A stretch of DNA of 64,000 nt, from positions 24,732,552 through 24,796,551 of the forward strand of contig OX463832.1 in assembly GCA_949825045.1 (NCBI GenBank). Direction: 5' to 3'. Of the stretch, positions 53,736-64,000 are shown piece by piece (the stretch's first letter is position 1; each line of letters begins with the position of its first letter). The translations under genes and the position numbers were made by a program. The notes beneath the pieces were generated by a model that made no database searches, was not told the DNA's origin, and saw only the letters and a list, made by a program, of their open reading frames with translations. The stretch comes from Argyresthia goedartella (lineage: Eukaryota > Arthropoda > Insecta > Lepidoptera > Argyresthiidae).

Positions 53736-54777
53736 GCACTGTCATAATGTTAATTTCCTTCAATTTACAACGCAGTGACTCTCTGGGATGCATTGCCCCT
53801 TGTAGGAGACTCAGTATTTCAGCTTGAAACACTGTCGTCTCCTTTCCGAAGCTTAGGGAAAGTTTAATATCAAGCTCCGGCGAGAAAAGACCTCCGCCTG
53901 TGTTCCTGCTTTTCTTTGAGCCATCACTGTATATTGTTATGCTTTTATGATTTGGTGTTGTTGGTTCCAAGCCCTTGGCTGAAATTTCATATTTCCTACC
54001 GAATAGGAATTCTGTTTTTATGCGATGAATTCCAATAATAGCTTCCGGCACTTCCCCGAATGCCTTTTCTAGGATTGTGCAGTGTCATTTATCTGTTATT
54101 TGTCCTATCCATTCTCCAGTACTGTATAACCTTATGGCTGCCGATTTGGCCTCCTGCTCTACGAATAGGTCCAATGGTGGTATGCCTAGTATGATTTATA
54201 GTGCCGTTGATGGCGTTGACCTCATGCAGCCTGTCATGGCTACACATGCTATTCTCTGGAACTGCTGTAGTTGTGCATTGTGTTGTTCGTTGTCACCATA
54301 CCAGGGAGCCATATGTGACGATGGGTCTCACCACAGCCATAGCCATCCATCGACATATTTTGGGCTGGAGTCCCCATCCGTTCCCAACCATGCTCCTACA
54401 CTGGAAGAACGATATGGTGGCTTTTTTAGTGTTGCTCCATGTGCTTGCTCCAACATAATTTGTGGTCAAGCTTTTGATAGTATTAGTGTTTTATTAAAGA
54501 GTTTGGGCAGCCTGTAACTGCCGTGGTTTATCTTGTTTGTAAATAGTACCATCTCAGTTTTGGTGGGGTTTACTGACAGTTCGTTATTTTTGCACCATGT
54601 TTCTATGTACCGTAGTGCTAATAGCATGCTGTATAAATATCGTGTTTATATAAAGGCCGTTCACGAGTATTGTCACGTCATCGGCGTATGCTATTGAGTA
54701 GAATCCTCTAGTGTTCAGTTGTGTCACCAGGTCGTTAGCTACTAGTTCCCACAGCAGTGGTGATAGCACACCCCCCT

Positions 54778-54994
54778 TTGCCAGAGGCAATTATAAGGAG
54801 AGCGACATCTTCGGGAGTAAAGTAAAAGGCTTGAGATGCGCGCAAATACTAGACTAATTTATTATAGTTAATACTAAGCTTATAAACAACTTACTACAAA
54901 ACTACGTGATGAATATAAATATACCTTATCTGTGACGGTCGTCAACTTATCTTAACATTACGTGGAAATATGACTAACATAGTTGACCGGCACA
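54778..54994 (-). repeat. LTR, 3' copy of the minus-oriented element
   Basis: Direct repeat of 56302-56517. Confidence 0.85.
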
Positions 54995-56301
54995 GATACT
55001 CCCCCTTTAGTGAAAAAAATAAATGAATGTACTTATAACAATAAACAAAAATCTAAGTTAGAATCAAACAATAACCTTAAATGAATTGATATAACTTTAA
55101 AAATGTGTATACCATAACAAACTTATATCAACTGCAATAATAACTAGTAGGATTTTTAATAAACATAAATAAGATCGTATAATTGTGCATACTTCAACTT
55201 AATCTAAAGGTAAATCCTACACGAATTAGAAAAATAAAGGAACTGCGGTTATGTGAATTCTACATAAGTTAAAAGAATTACTTAATATTTACCTACAGGC
55301 AAGTCTTGTATCTGGCCGCACACTACATAAAATAAACTAAAAACTGGAAAACAGAAAAACACTTGGAAAATGGGGCTTCGCGGTTAGTAAACTAACCTAA
55401 CCTATAGCTGGAAAAGATCCGCAGGAGAGTCGTCTGATGCTGCAGCGCCCATGTTTTTCAGGAATCGATGAGTCAATTTACATCGCACGTCGTTGAAGTT
55501 GTAATCACTGTTTGTTTATAATTGCGACCGTACCTACACAAGGATGATTGTGCTGAATCAGCGTCAGCATTAAATCTGTAACCTTGGCTCTAGGCAGTCA
55601 ATGATCTCGTACGTCATATTTACGTGCGTGCTCTTCACTCTTGAGTGAATATTAAGTTGTCGATTGATGAAATTTGTGTGCCTAAAAACCTTGGGATTTG
55701 GCAACATAGGGCACATCTTGTACACCAATCGTTTATATATATATATCTCTCCAGTGATTTGATTATTCTTCGTGCGATGTTCTTCCTGGATGATTTCAAT
55801 ATTCGTTGAATTATGTACATCGATGATGCCAATACTCTTCTGGGGGCTGGAACGGCGTCCTATGTCTTAAACTTGAAAAGCTGCTTGCTGTGAATGAATT
55901 TGCCGACGCGTTCGTTTCTGCTGGTGCGAGCTCCATTTTGATAAATCAGCAGTCAGCTGACTATCGGTTCATTGTTCTTGCGGTATCTTGAGTTCGATGC
56001 GGGAAATCTTCATTTGAAATTATTTATCTTTTGGCTTCTGGTCCGTTTTCAAATCTGGTCCGGTCATGGCTTGGTTGATGTCGTCTTGGTTTGGGTGGGG
56101 TCTTGATTATGGGGTTCTGCAGCGTGGTTTGAAATAGGTATTCAAACCGAAGTCGGGGCTCGGATGTCGGGGCCCGGCGATCTTGGACGAAGTGCTTCTT
56201 GCTTGCACTTCTAGGGTGGCAGCACATGGAGTTTTCTTCGCGGCTAGGTCCATGCTGCTATTACCGAAGGTTGCTGATGTTCAGAAGTCGGGTCACCACT
56301 T

Positions 56302-56517
56302 TTCCAGAGGCAATTATAAGGAGAGCGACATCTTCGGGAGTAAAGTAAAAGGCTTGAGATGCGCGCAAATACTAGACTAATTTATTATAGTTAATACTAA
56401 GCTTATATACAACTTACTACAAAACTACGTGATTAATATAAATATACCTTCTCTGTGACGGTCGTCAACTTATCTTAACATTACGTGGAAATATGACTAA
56501 CATAGTCGACCGGTACA
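56302..56517 (-). repeat. LTR, 5' copy of the minus-oriented element
   Basis: Direct repeat of 54778-54994. Confidence 0.85.
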
Positions 56518-56999
56518 CCCCCTGTGGACAGCCCTTGGCCATTTTGCATTTGATTTTATCGCTGATTTCCAGTGAGATTATTCTTGATTCCATCATTTTT
56601 GTTATCCAGATTATCATGTTAGGGTTGGTGCCTAGTTGCTCCAATCCAGTTCTGATGCTACTGAAGTTTGTTTTATCAAAAGCTCTTTCGATGTCTATAA
56701 ATATTGGCTTAGTATTCAGCTTTCTATCCTTCTGACCACTGCGTGTAAGTCTCTGTGGATTTTCCCGCTTGGTACGCATGTTGGTTTGGGTGTATAGGAT
56801 TGGTTCTCATAGGGCCGTCCCTTATAAATCAATCACACACTCTTTCTAACGTTTTCAGAATGAATAATGACTTATAGGTCTGAAGGATTTAGGCTCAGTA
56901 TAGTCGTCCTTGCCTGGTTTCGGCAGGAAGACAACTTTCGCTTCTGGATGATACTTATGGAATCCTTTGGTTTTTTGATTGGTCTACCTTGGAGACGCT

Positions 57000-57300
57000 T
57001 CTCAGTCCTGAAGAATAGTGGACAGCCGATCGCCAGACATAAATTGGGATATGGGGTGGGACTCACTTGACCGGCAAGCCACGACGACGAACGCGACGGG
57101 GGTGCACCTCGTATCTCCAACACTGTTGGTTTGGTTCTTGGTGTTTTATGGGAGTTCACGTCCAAGGAAAGGTCCCGAAATCAACGCAAAAGGATCATAA
57201 GAAATTTATAACCGGCACTTTTTCACACGCGGTTGACTTGACAGATAGTCTTTTTTTGTCCGTCTAGTTCATAGTTTTTTAATTGTCTATGGCGGCGGTC
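57000..57300. other. Unassigned piece within the RNase H-type LINE
   Basis: LINE protein signal is lost here on both strands; possibly a small insertion or a decayed linker. No terminal repeats found. Confidence 0.3.
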
Positions 57301-58425
57301 CGTATTGATCGATGGTATTGGATAGGAGCTGGATTTAGGATTATGTCGGACCAGCTTCTCGAGATCCTGGGCATGTTGCCGAGCCGAGTGCTAGACATGC
57401 CCTAAATATTTTTACAAGTCTTGGTATAATGGGCTTTGCTCCCCATTGCAGGGCTTGTGTTACGCCTTCTGGCCTGGTAATTTATATGGAAGGAAAGAGC
57501 TGATCGCCCATCTCAGTGTCTCTTCATCTATCAGGTCTTTTACTTCCACCCAAGCTTTCGGCGGGGGTGTTGATGTTTGCTAGGAGCTTGGTCTTTCTGT
57601 CGGTGTCTTTACCTCTTTTGCTGGTAGGATTGTACACCCCGGGAAATGCGTTTGTAGCAATACACTACAGAGCTCTTCTTCGCTCTTGGTGTATTCTCCA
57701 TGCGGTTTCTTTATCGAACCAGGTTGGTGTTGTGGGTCTTTACCTATTAGCTTTTTGATTCGCGAGGCCTGCGACTCGCTGTTTATCGAGCTGCAGACAT
57801 TTCTCCAAGATTCTCTAAAATTGCTCCTAGTTTGTTTTTTAAACTGGTTACGTGCTTTTTGAAAAGCTTTCCAGTCGTCCTCTGCCTTCGTATTGATGGC
57901 ATGATTGAAAAGCTTTCTCATATTAAACCGCATTCTCTCCAGTTTGTTGCACCACCAGCTTTCTTTAGATGACTTCGCTGTCACTAGAGGGCAGGATTTT
58001 TTGTAGCTATCATTTACCGCTCCGTTGAGTTGAATGACCGCTAATTCTATTTCTTCCGTTGTCTCCAGTTTGTTGTTGCACTCTGTTCCAGATAAGTCCG
58101 TCTCTAGGTGCTGAGTATACTTACTTATGTTGTTTTTTATAGGGTTACGAAGTTGCCTAGGTATTAACTCTATGTTCTTCAGGCCGAAGGTGATCCATCT
58201 GTGATCCGACCACGATGCTTCTGATGAAACTCTCCATCCCGATATAAGGTCTAGTGCCAAAAAGTTGGCAATTGTTATGTCTGGTATTGTTTGTGCCTTT
58301 CTGTGGGTTCTGATCCTCTATTCAGTGTCGACAGTGCGTATTTTGAGAGAAATTCCATGAGATTCTTACCTCTTTTGTTTATGTCCTTTCCACCCCATTC
58401 GCTCATTGATATTACCGCTTGCTAT

Positions 58426-59035
58426 CTCTGTCTCCGCATGCAACAGTCTTCGACACCGACGCGCTGCCATTGTGTGCGTGCACCGCTACGCTCCCAGCTA
58501 TCTCGTGACGCGTTGGCGATGGCGATGATGACAACACCAGCGGCTCGTTGTTCATTGAGCAAGCTGAGGGTAGGACGAAGTCGGATTCTTCGTTGGCTGC
58601 TTTGTTCTATCCACTTTCTGGAAGTACGATGAGGCAGCGGTGTGCGAGATAGACCGCCAACCTGGCTGGGCAGCTCCACCCCTCTCCTCCGATAAAGTAC
58701 ACTGATGCGATAACAAACCCATTAGGCCGTTATCCATGTATTGACTGATGAATATGTTCTAGGATTTTGCCGTTCTTCTCGCAATTTGTCAACCTGTGCC
58801 TTTGTGGCTTAGTTCTCTTTAACAAACTGCATTTGCTCCTTCAGTTTAATGTCACGGGCGATAGTTTTTGCAGGTCGTGGGCTACAAACAGTGGCATGGC
58901 ATCTGGCTCCATGTCCTTAATTAGTGAGATCATGTCCGTGACGGTGTTGTTTATTACCTCCCTTACGATAAATCCTCTTTTTGCCAGTTGGTAAGGAGTC
59001 AAACAGCAACGACTTCGACGACAAATTCCAAATTC
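58426..59035 (-). pseudogene. LINE ORF1 fragment (family of 42437), downstream part
   Basis: Minus translation has LIKDMEPDAMPLFVAHDLQK and LSPVTLN, parallel to ETEPNLHPVFVARD and LPPVTFD at 42690-42760, then SMDNGLMGLLSH toward 58690. The N-terminal part of the same ORF1 lies at 62050-62280, beyond the LINE inserted at 59036-62045. The element stops inside ORF1 at about 58426 without any ORF2, so a deletion or rearrangement must have removed its 3' part. Confidence 0.6.
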
Positions 59036-62000
59036 CAAATTCCAAATGACTTTATTACTGTAGATATTTACATATACTTAGCAATCGTCATTTTTGCCAC
59101 TTCTCTATATTGGACCACTGTGGGAGAGAAGCGCGTGGAAACTCCCACAGATTGATTTTTAGATCTCTTTTTTAAAAATTGCTTATGCTTAACTAATACA
59201 AAATATAATATTTAGTCATTATCATAATTAATAAGCAGGAATAAATAATTACAAAATTATTAACAGCAAGGTCAGTGTTGAGCCAGATTAACCCCATACA
59301 GTCCCATCATTTAAGTAATCTTGAACATTGTAATATCGCTTTTTCGACAAAGTCGCTTTAACATGGTTTTTTAATTGCTCAAATGGCAATTTCAAGATCT
59401 CCAGAGGTATCTTGTTGTAGTAGAGAATGCATTGACCCTTGAAAGAATTGCTAACCTTCGCGAGTCTAAACCGGGGCGCAAGTAGTCTGTGATTATTTCT
59501 TAGGTTTACATTACAGCTATCGCTAAGTTTGGGAAATTTTGTGAGGTTCTTGCGTACATACATCATATTTTCGAAAATAAATTGACTAGCTTCATGTCTG
59601 TCTGTCAATTTCTTTAAAAAGCTCTCTTAAAGAGTCTGTGCGTTTTAAATTATATATTGCTCGAATAGCTCTTTTCTGTAAAATAAAAATAGTTTGAATA
59701 TCCGCTGCTTTCCCCCACAACAAGATACCATAGGACATGACACTATGAAAGTAACTAAAATATACTAGTCTAGATGTAGCCACATCCGTGTTTTGTCTGA
59801 TGTTCCTAACAGCGTAAGCCGCAGAACTTAATTTACCAGCCAATTTATCTATGTGGGGTCCCCATTGCAATTTGTTATCAATGGTTATTCCTAGAAACTT
59901 CGTGTCATTTACTAATTCTAACGTATTGCTGTCCAACACTAAACTGGTCCCAACTTGCCTGACATTTGGAAGTGAGAATTTGATACATTTGGTTTTACCA
60001 GCATTTAACAATAAATTGTTAACTGTGAACCAATTCAAGGTTAAAGATAATACTCTATTGAAAATCTTCTTTTTGTCTTTCAATTTTGAAGACCAGTGAA
60101 GTATCATCAGCAAACAACACTATGTTAGTCAATTTCTCCACCATAAAAGGCAGATCGTTAATATATACCAGGAATAAGAAAGGGCCTAATATGGAACCTT
60201 GTGGAACGCCAATTTTTTACCCCGATCCATCAGATTTAACGCCGTTGACTTATGCCTTTTGAATTCTATTGCTTAGGTATGATCTTAATAGATCCAACGC
60301 TTTATTTCTAACTCCGTAATGATTTAATTTCATTAGTAGCGTGTCATGATCAACACAATCAAATGCCTTCGACAGATCGCAAAAAATACCGATAGCATCC
60401 TGTGCCGTTTCCCATGCAGAATAAATATGAGATATAAGGGTAATACCTGCATCCGTAGTCGATTTACCCCTAGTGAAACCGTATTGCTTGGCGTGGAGTT
60501 GTTTTGTACGGTTGAAGTGTGAGAGCATTTGATTGAGTATAATCTTTTCAAAAAATTTACTTGGTGCTGGAAGAACCGATATTGGTCTGAAATTTGACGG
60601 ATCACCCTTGTCTCCCGACTTGAACAGAGGTATAAGTTTACTGTGTTTCATGAGGTCTGGGAAAGCTCCATCATCAACACATTTATTAAATATATAAGCT
60701 AGGTGTGGGGCTATAACTAGAATTACTGAACCAATGACTTTGACTGATATACCCCGATATATATTTGAAGTCTACATTACTGATGCTAGTGATATTTTTG
60801 AATTAAGCCTCTGCTTCATATGGAGATGAATTTAGACGCTCTGTTGTGAGTAAGGGTGCATTGGTGAAGAATGTTTCAAAAGCTCGAGCTACCTCAGCGT
60901 TGGATTTAACAACATCATCACCTATCTTTAAGCAGAAATCATTATCCCTTGGTATAACTTTGCCAGTTTCACGGTTTATGATTTGCCAAACCGTTTTCAT
61001 TCTATTATTTGAATTTTGTATTTTTCTATTAATGTGTAAAGTTTTTGCAGTTCTACAAACCAACTTGAAAGTTTTGGAATATTTTTTAACATAGTCATGA
61101 AATTTTATATCAAAGTTATAGGTTTTTTGTTCATAAAGGTCATACAAGATAGCTCTACTTTTACGAATTCCAAATGTTGCCCAGTCATTAAATTTAGATT
61201 TACCGTTGTTGGCACTGACGTTCTTTAATTTAAAAACTGTATTGAATTCTGTTTTAATAATGTTGAAGAAGTCAGAATAGATGTTGTTCGGGTTCTGTTC
61301 ATCAAAATCCGGTACTGGCAAACCCATATCTAAGTTTTTCATATACATCTCTAGTCTATGGGATGTAATAGGCCTATAAAATGATGGATCAGTCTTATTT
61401 TCACTAGTAATTTGGAATGAAACTGTTTGACCACTGTGATCGGATGGTAAACATTACATTTTTACTTGTGAATGCACAGTCACAAAAAACGTTATCTAAG
61501 CAAGTTTGGCTGGTAAGTGTAATTCTATTCGGCTCTAGAAATACATGACATAAATTAAATTATTTGAACAGAGTTTTTAATCGTCGCTTCAGTGTTGTAT
61601 CTACAAGCAGATCAACATTAAGATCGCCACAAATAATTAACTTTTTTCTGTTATTACAAAGTTTAATGAAGGCTTCCTCCATAATTTTTCTTTTTCATCT
61701 CTCGGAGGTCTGTAGACACAAACAATAATATGGCTATCCAACTCAACACAAGATACCTCTATTTGTCTTTCTACAGTAAGTGTAAGAATATCTTTCCGTT
61801 GTTTCACCTTAATATAATTTTTTACTAAGAATAAAGAACCACCTCTATCAGCAGTCTTTCTATTGTAACAACTGACAATTGTGTAATTATTTATGTTAAA
61901 AGATATCATATTTTCCTTTAACCAATGTTCTGTAATACAAATAACCTCAGTGTCCGAATTATTAAGAAATAATTCCAATACAAGTCCTTTGCCAGGTAAC

Positions 62001-62045
62001 CCCTGCATGTTTTGATGGGTAATATTTAAGTGGGGCTTACCCTTT
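59036..62045 (-). mobile_element. LINE with a heptamer tail inserted in another LINE's ORF1
   Basis: In minus sense the 3' end is a tandem tail of the tttggaa type (59024-59047 region) and the 5' side starts near 62045. A tttgtc duplication at both edges is possible. ORF2 pieces run through it with a few frameshifts (see next entry). Confidence 0.7.
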
Positions 62046-62107
62046 GTCTGACAAAATCTCCTCCGCCGAGAACGATGTAGTGCAGATCTGAATGAGGCTG
62101 GCCTCAT
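59288..62107 (-). pseudogene. LINE ORF2: endonuclease and reverse transcriptase (broken)
   Basis: Minus order: endonuclease (from about 62040: LNITHQNMQGLPGK, CITEHWLK, DRGGSLFLVK, VCVYRPPR), linker (61348-60803: KSRAILYDLYEQK, VWQIINRETGK, FETFFTNA), RT (60651-60250: KLIPLFKSGDKGDPSNFRPI, KQYGFTRGKSTTDA, FCDLSKAFDCVDHD), then 60113-59592 (GKTKCIKFSLPN, TKFLGITIDNKLQWGPHID, SYGILLWG, LQKRAIRAIY) and a tail to 59288 (YYNKIPLEILK). Frame breaks occur near 61640, 60800, 60240, 60110 and 59600. No RNase H. Confidence 0.75.
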
Positions 62108-62290
62108 CCATGACGTCCAGCTTGTTCTGTATGAACGCTAGCATTTCGTCGACCACGATATTACAACTCGCGCATTTCACTTTATTGGACGGCGATGTGC
62201 TGCGCAATCAATCACACAACGCGATGATGCCCGCACACGTTGAAGCGCGCGCACAGAGTGATGACAGATTTTGTTAACACATGTAGTGTT
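62046..62290 (-). pseudogene. LINE ORF1 fragment (family of 42437), N-terminal part
   Basis: Minus translation KCASCNIVVDEMLAFIQNKL then VMDEASLIQICTTSFSAEEI matches NANIIVNEFLTFVQNKI and LTLVQICNSHFSDNEV at 42440-42560. Continues at 58426-59035 after the inserted LINE. Confidence 0.65.
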
Positions 62291-62301
62291 ATGCTACTTA
62301 C

Positions 62302-62384
62302 ATGCCATTTTCCAGTCTGTTCAGGTGGATACTTGCTGAGCTGTACAGCTTGATATTTTGTATCACCTTTATTTTCATAGGACC
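62302..62384 (-). CDS. Exon of an unrecognised host gene
   Basis: An 83-nt exon between acceptor cgttacag (ending 62385) and donor GGCAT|GTAAGT. In the frame set by the upstream exon it reads SYENKGDTKYQAVQLS then KYPPEQTGKWH, ending in phase 0. The sequence is too orderly for intron DNA, and both splice sites are strong. I cannot name the family. Downstream exons would lie beyond the LINE nest, at lower coordinates. Confidence 0.55.
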
Positions 62385-62481
62385 CTGTAACGTTTTAAAC
62401 CATAAGAACACAATAACAAATCATTTTCACTTCGTATTTTCACACTATCAGCACTTCTAAATCGATAGCGAAGGGGTTTAC

Positions 62482-62515
62482 CTTTGGTGACCTTGTATTT
62501 GGCTTTCTCCGAAAC
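62482..62515 (-). CDS. Preceding exon of the unrecognised host gene (5' end uncertain)
   Basis: Donor ACCAAAG|GTAAAC follows 62482, phase 1, compatible with the exon at 62302-62384 across a 97-nt intron. The visible frame is VSEKAKYKVTK. An acceptor may be ttgcag just beyond about 62515; an in-frame TAG near 62545 limits the exon. The start is uncertain. Confidence 0.45.
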
Positions 62516-62565
62516 TCTGCAATCTCGGGCTTCGTGCGCGCTGGTGCGCTACCTTTTTATCTATC

Positions 62566-63402
62566 GCTGTTATGTAATTTTGGCTATGTGAACTGGTTGA
62601 TTTCTCTATTACGAGCCTGAAACCAAAATCTGACATATTACTATGTTGTTGTTTATCTGATTGTCATGGCAATGTCCATTCAAACTCGTTAGCGGTCTGA
62701 TATGTTTACTTCAATACTTTTACGAAAATACTTTTTCCCTCTTGGCCATTCACAAAAATTGCTTTTAATTTAAATAATTTTTAGAACTCTCCAAATAGGG
62801 TATAAGAGCGGAACATTTCTGAAATTCTGGAGTCTCACTTCAGCTTTTGAGCAAGAAGCATCACCTAAAGGCCTTATCCCGGGGCCGCACTGCCCCGGGA
62901 TCCTGCGAGCCTCTGCTGCTACGCCTCCTGTCTTGGCGGGCCTCTACCCTGGCCGGCGCTTCGTGGGTCTCCACTTCACCTGCCCGTTCTCTACTTCACC
63001 TGCCCGTCGGTGACTTCAGGCCGACACGTTGCGGGCCTCTACCCTGGCCGGCGCATCGCTACCAGGGCCACTACTTCTGCTGCCCGTCGGTGTCTCCAGG
63101 ACACTGATGACCGATTGGCCACCGGCCACGCTCTCCAACTGCAACGGCTACATCGCCCACCAGTGCCTCCACTGACCGGTTCGCAGGACGTCTGCTGCTC
63201 CATCTGCTCCTACACTCCGTGTCCTCCGCTTCCTTTTTTTTATCTGATACCTGTATTTTTATAAAACCTGTCTCATTTCATCCACCCTCATCTTCCTATC
63301 ATTTTTCTAAATAGTCACTGTATAAACACCTAATAAACTGTCATTTCTAAATTTTATCCTGTTTGTTGTTTCTTGTTAGGTTCTGGTTAGGTTCATATCG
63401 TA
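62566..63402. repeat. GC-rich repeat unit, possible solo LTR
   Basis: A stretch from tgttatg (62566) to cgtaaca (63402) with a GC-rich middle (62870-63230) containing an internal near-duplication, gcgggcctctaccctggccg at 62936 and again at 63031. A late taataaactgtc near 63330 could be a polyadenylation signal. TG/CA-type termini suggest an LTR, but no matching target duplication was found. Confidence 0.35.
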
Positions 63403-63420
63403 ACACGACACACATTGGGG

Positions 63421-63756
63421 TCAAAGATCGCAAGTCGTTGTTTTTTTTATGAGTAGACTTTTAACATAGAGTTTGCGTTGAGACAGCAGCCCTATCTCCC
63501 TGAATACTATTGTTGTGGGGTTTCGTTTTGCCTTAAGTAGGATCATTATGAATAAGGCACGCTTGGCCCTTTCTAAGCTGATTAAGTTAGTTTTGCATGC
63601 GGATCCCCAGACCGAGATACAGTAGTATAGCACTGAATGACCAATCGCACAATATACCATCTTAGCCAGTTCAACATCTACAACACGTCTTAGGTTTTTA
63701 ATATGTACATTAATTTTCGGGTATATCCTGTAGGCATTAAAATGTTTGAACGCCAA
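63421..63756 (-). pseudogene. LINE reverse transcriptase C-terminal fragment
   Basis: Minus frame with INVHIKNLRRVVDVELAKMV, IGHSVLYYCISVWGSACK, LERAKRALFIMIL and FREIGLLSQRKLYV, the post-RT domain of Jockey-like LINEs. 5' parts are absent. The 3' UTR would run toward 63403. Confidence 0.65.
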
Positions 63757-63764
63757 GAAAGCCT

Positions 63765-64000
63765 CTCATCGACCAGTAGGTACTCCAAGATATTTTATTG
63801 TTAAGGTTTAAGGTTTAAGATATTTATTTCACAAAAAGAATACAATATTCACTTACTTTAGAAACAACACAAATAAATAATTACACAAGCTTTCTTACAT
63901 CGAGCGAGACATTAAAGTGGGGTAGTCCTTGAAAAATGTAAATATTTATATTATGTATGTTTTTAAAAGTTTTTTATAAATTGGTAGTGATCTCGCCTCT
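63765..64000. other. Right edge, probable LINE 3' tail sequence
   Basis: taaggtttaaggtttaagat (63802) and 'atttatttcacaaaaagaatacaa' resemble minus-strand LINE 3' ends with a heptamer tail; no coding sequence. Confidence 0.3.

Larger units (their letters stand above)
54778..56517 (-). mobile_element. Non-autonomous copia-like LTR retrotransposon, 1.74 kb
   Basis: Two direct repeats of about 216 bp (54778-54994 and 56302-56517) differ at only about 7 positions. In minus sense they read TGTRCCGG...CTCTGGMA and contain AATAAA. The downstream-LTR neighbour is a purine tract (plus gatactccccctttag, 54995-55010), and the upstream LTR is followed by aagtggtgacccgac, a primer-binding-site region. 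A duplication ccccct flanks the element (54772-54777, 56518-56523). The interior lacks gag, protease, integrase and RT, so it needs proteins from a relative. It splits the CPQG|GVLSP motif of the host LINE RT. Confidence 0.8.
52573..58425 (-). pseudogene. RNase H-bearing LINE (I/R1-like), carrying later insertions
   Basis: Minus order: endonuclease end (about 58410-58180; KYALSTLNRGSE, DITIANFLALDLISGW, ASWSDHRWITFGL with the SDH motif), linker (58260-57580), RT (56779-56465 with IFIDIERAFDKTNF and KMAKGCPQG, then 54790-54600 with GGVLSPLLWELVANDLV and YADD at 54677-54688), thumb region (54580-54060: AMTGCMRSTPS, LGIPPLDLFVEQEA), RNase H (54051-53760: ITIYSDGSKKSRNTGGG; then 53235-52910 with HLINDAEGN and FTVQWVNF), and a Cys motif with a final ELGWLK (52764-52573). 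It is split by an LTR element (54778-56517), a LINE tail (53240-53735) and an unassigned stretch near 57020-57290. Its family matches the fragment inside the Tc1 gene. Confidence 0.75.

Noticed and set aside
54077..54517. 146-codon plus frame
   Set aside because: Antisense of the LINE thumb region, which shows family motifs (AMTGCMRSTPS, PPLDLFVE) on the minus strand.
55635..56227. Short minus frames in the LTR element interior
   Set aside because: No gag or pol motif; not enough to call a gene.
62847..63264. Overlapping plus frames of about 85 codons
   Set aside because: GC-rich repeat with internal duplication; no protein family recognised.

Overview
The window looks like an AT-rich nuclear genome segment from an insect, most likely a moth or butterfly. 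The basis is spliced genes with GT-AG introns, tRNA-derived SINEs, and several dispersed repeats that I know from lepidopteran genomes (for example the 'caagtgcgagtcggactcgc'-type motif near 5630). The species cannot be read from the sequence. No bacterial operon, CRISPR array or rRNA was seen.

Host genes are few. (1) On the minus strand, 1264-8384, lie the first three coding exons of an FG/GLFG nucleoporin, very probably Nup98. All junctions share one phase, and intron 2 is 5.6 kb and full of repeats. (2) On the plus strand, 20595-22908, is an unrecognised gene of about 420 aa with a probable tiny first exon. (3) On the plus strand, 28108-29966, is a complete three-exon HIT-family gene (HINT3-like). 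(4) On the minus strand, about 62302-62515, are two phase-compatible short exons of an unrecognised gene; much of the 41-62 kb repeat nest may lie in its introns.

Everything else is mobile DNA, much of it nested. Regions in order: copia-like 3' LTR (1-456); SINEs, a transposase relic and a LINE tail inside the Nup98 introns; a complete Transib (RAG1-like) transposon with terminal inverted repeats and a 5-bp target duplication (8705-11649); a LINE with an intact 952-codon ORF inserted into a second LINE (13.9-19.2 kb); a Tc1 element split by a 5'-truncated LINE with an 18-bp target duplication (24.25-26.6 kb); a LINE split by an hAT-like element (33.9-35.8 kb); a LINE carrying both an hAT-like MITE and a DD82E (Sailor-like) transposon whose terminal repeat is itself split by a hairpin MITE (36.3-40.5 kb); a degenerate DIRS-type tyrosine-recombinase retrotransposon split by a 4.35-kb LINE (41-50.4 kb); and a pile of minus-strand LINEs with a non-autonomous LTR element (50.4-62.3 kb).

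The most notable items are the Transib element, whose ends resemble a V(D)J recombination signal, the Sailor-like element, the nests whose removal restores the host reading frame, and the unidentified gene at 20.6-22.9 kb. Most transposon ORFs are broken by stops and frameshifts. The exceptions are the LINE ORF at 15211-18069, the Sailor-like ORF at 38114-39775 and the nearly intact Transib ORF.
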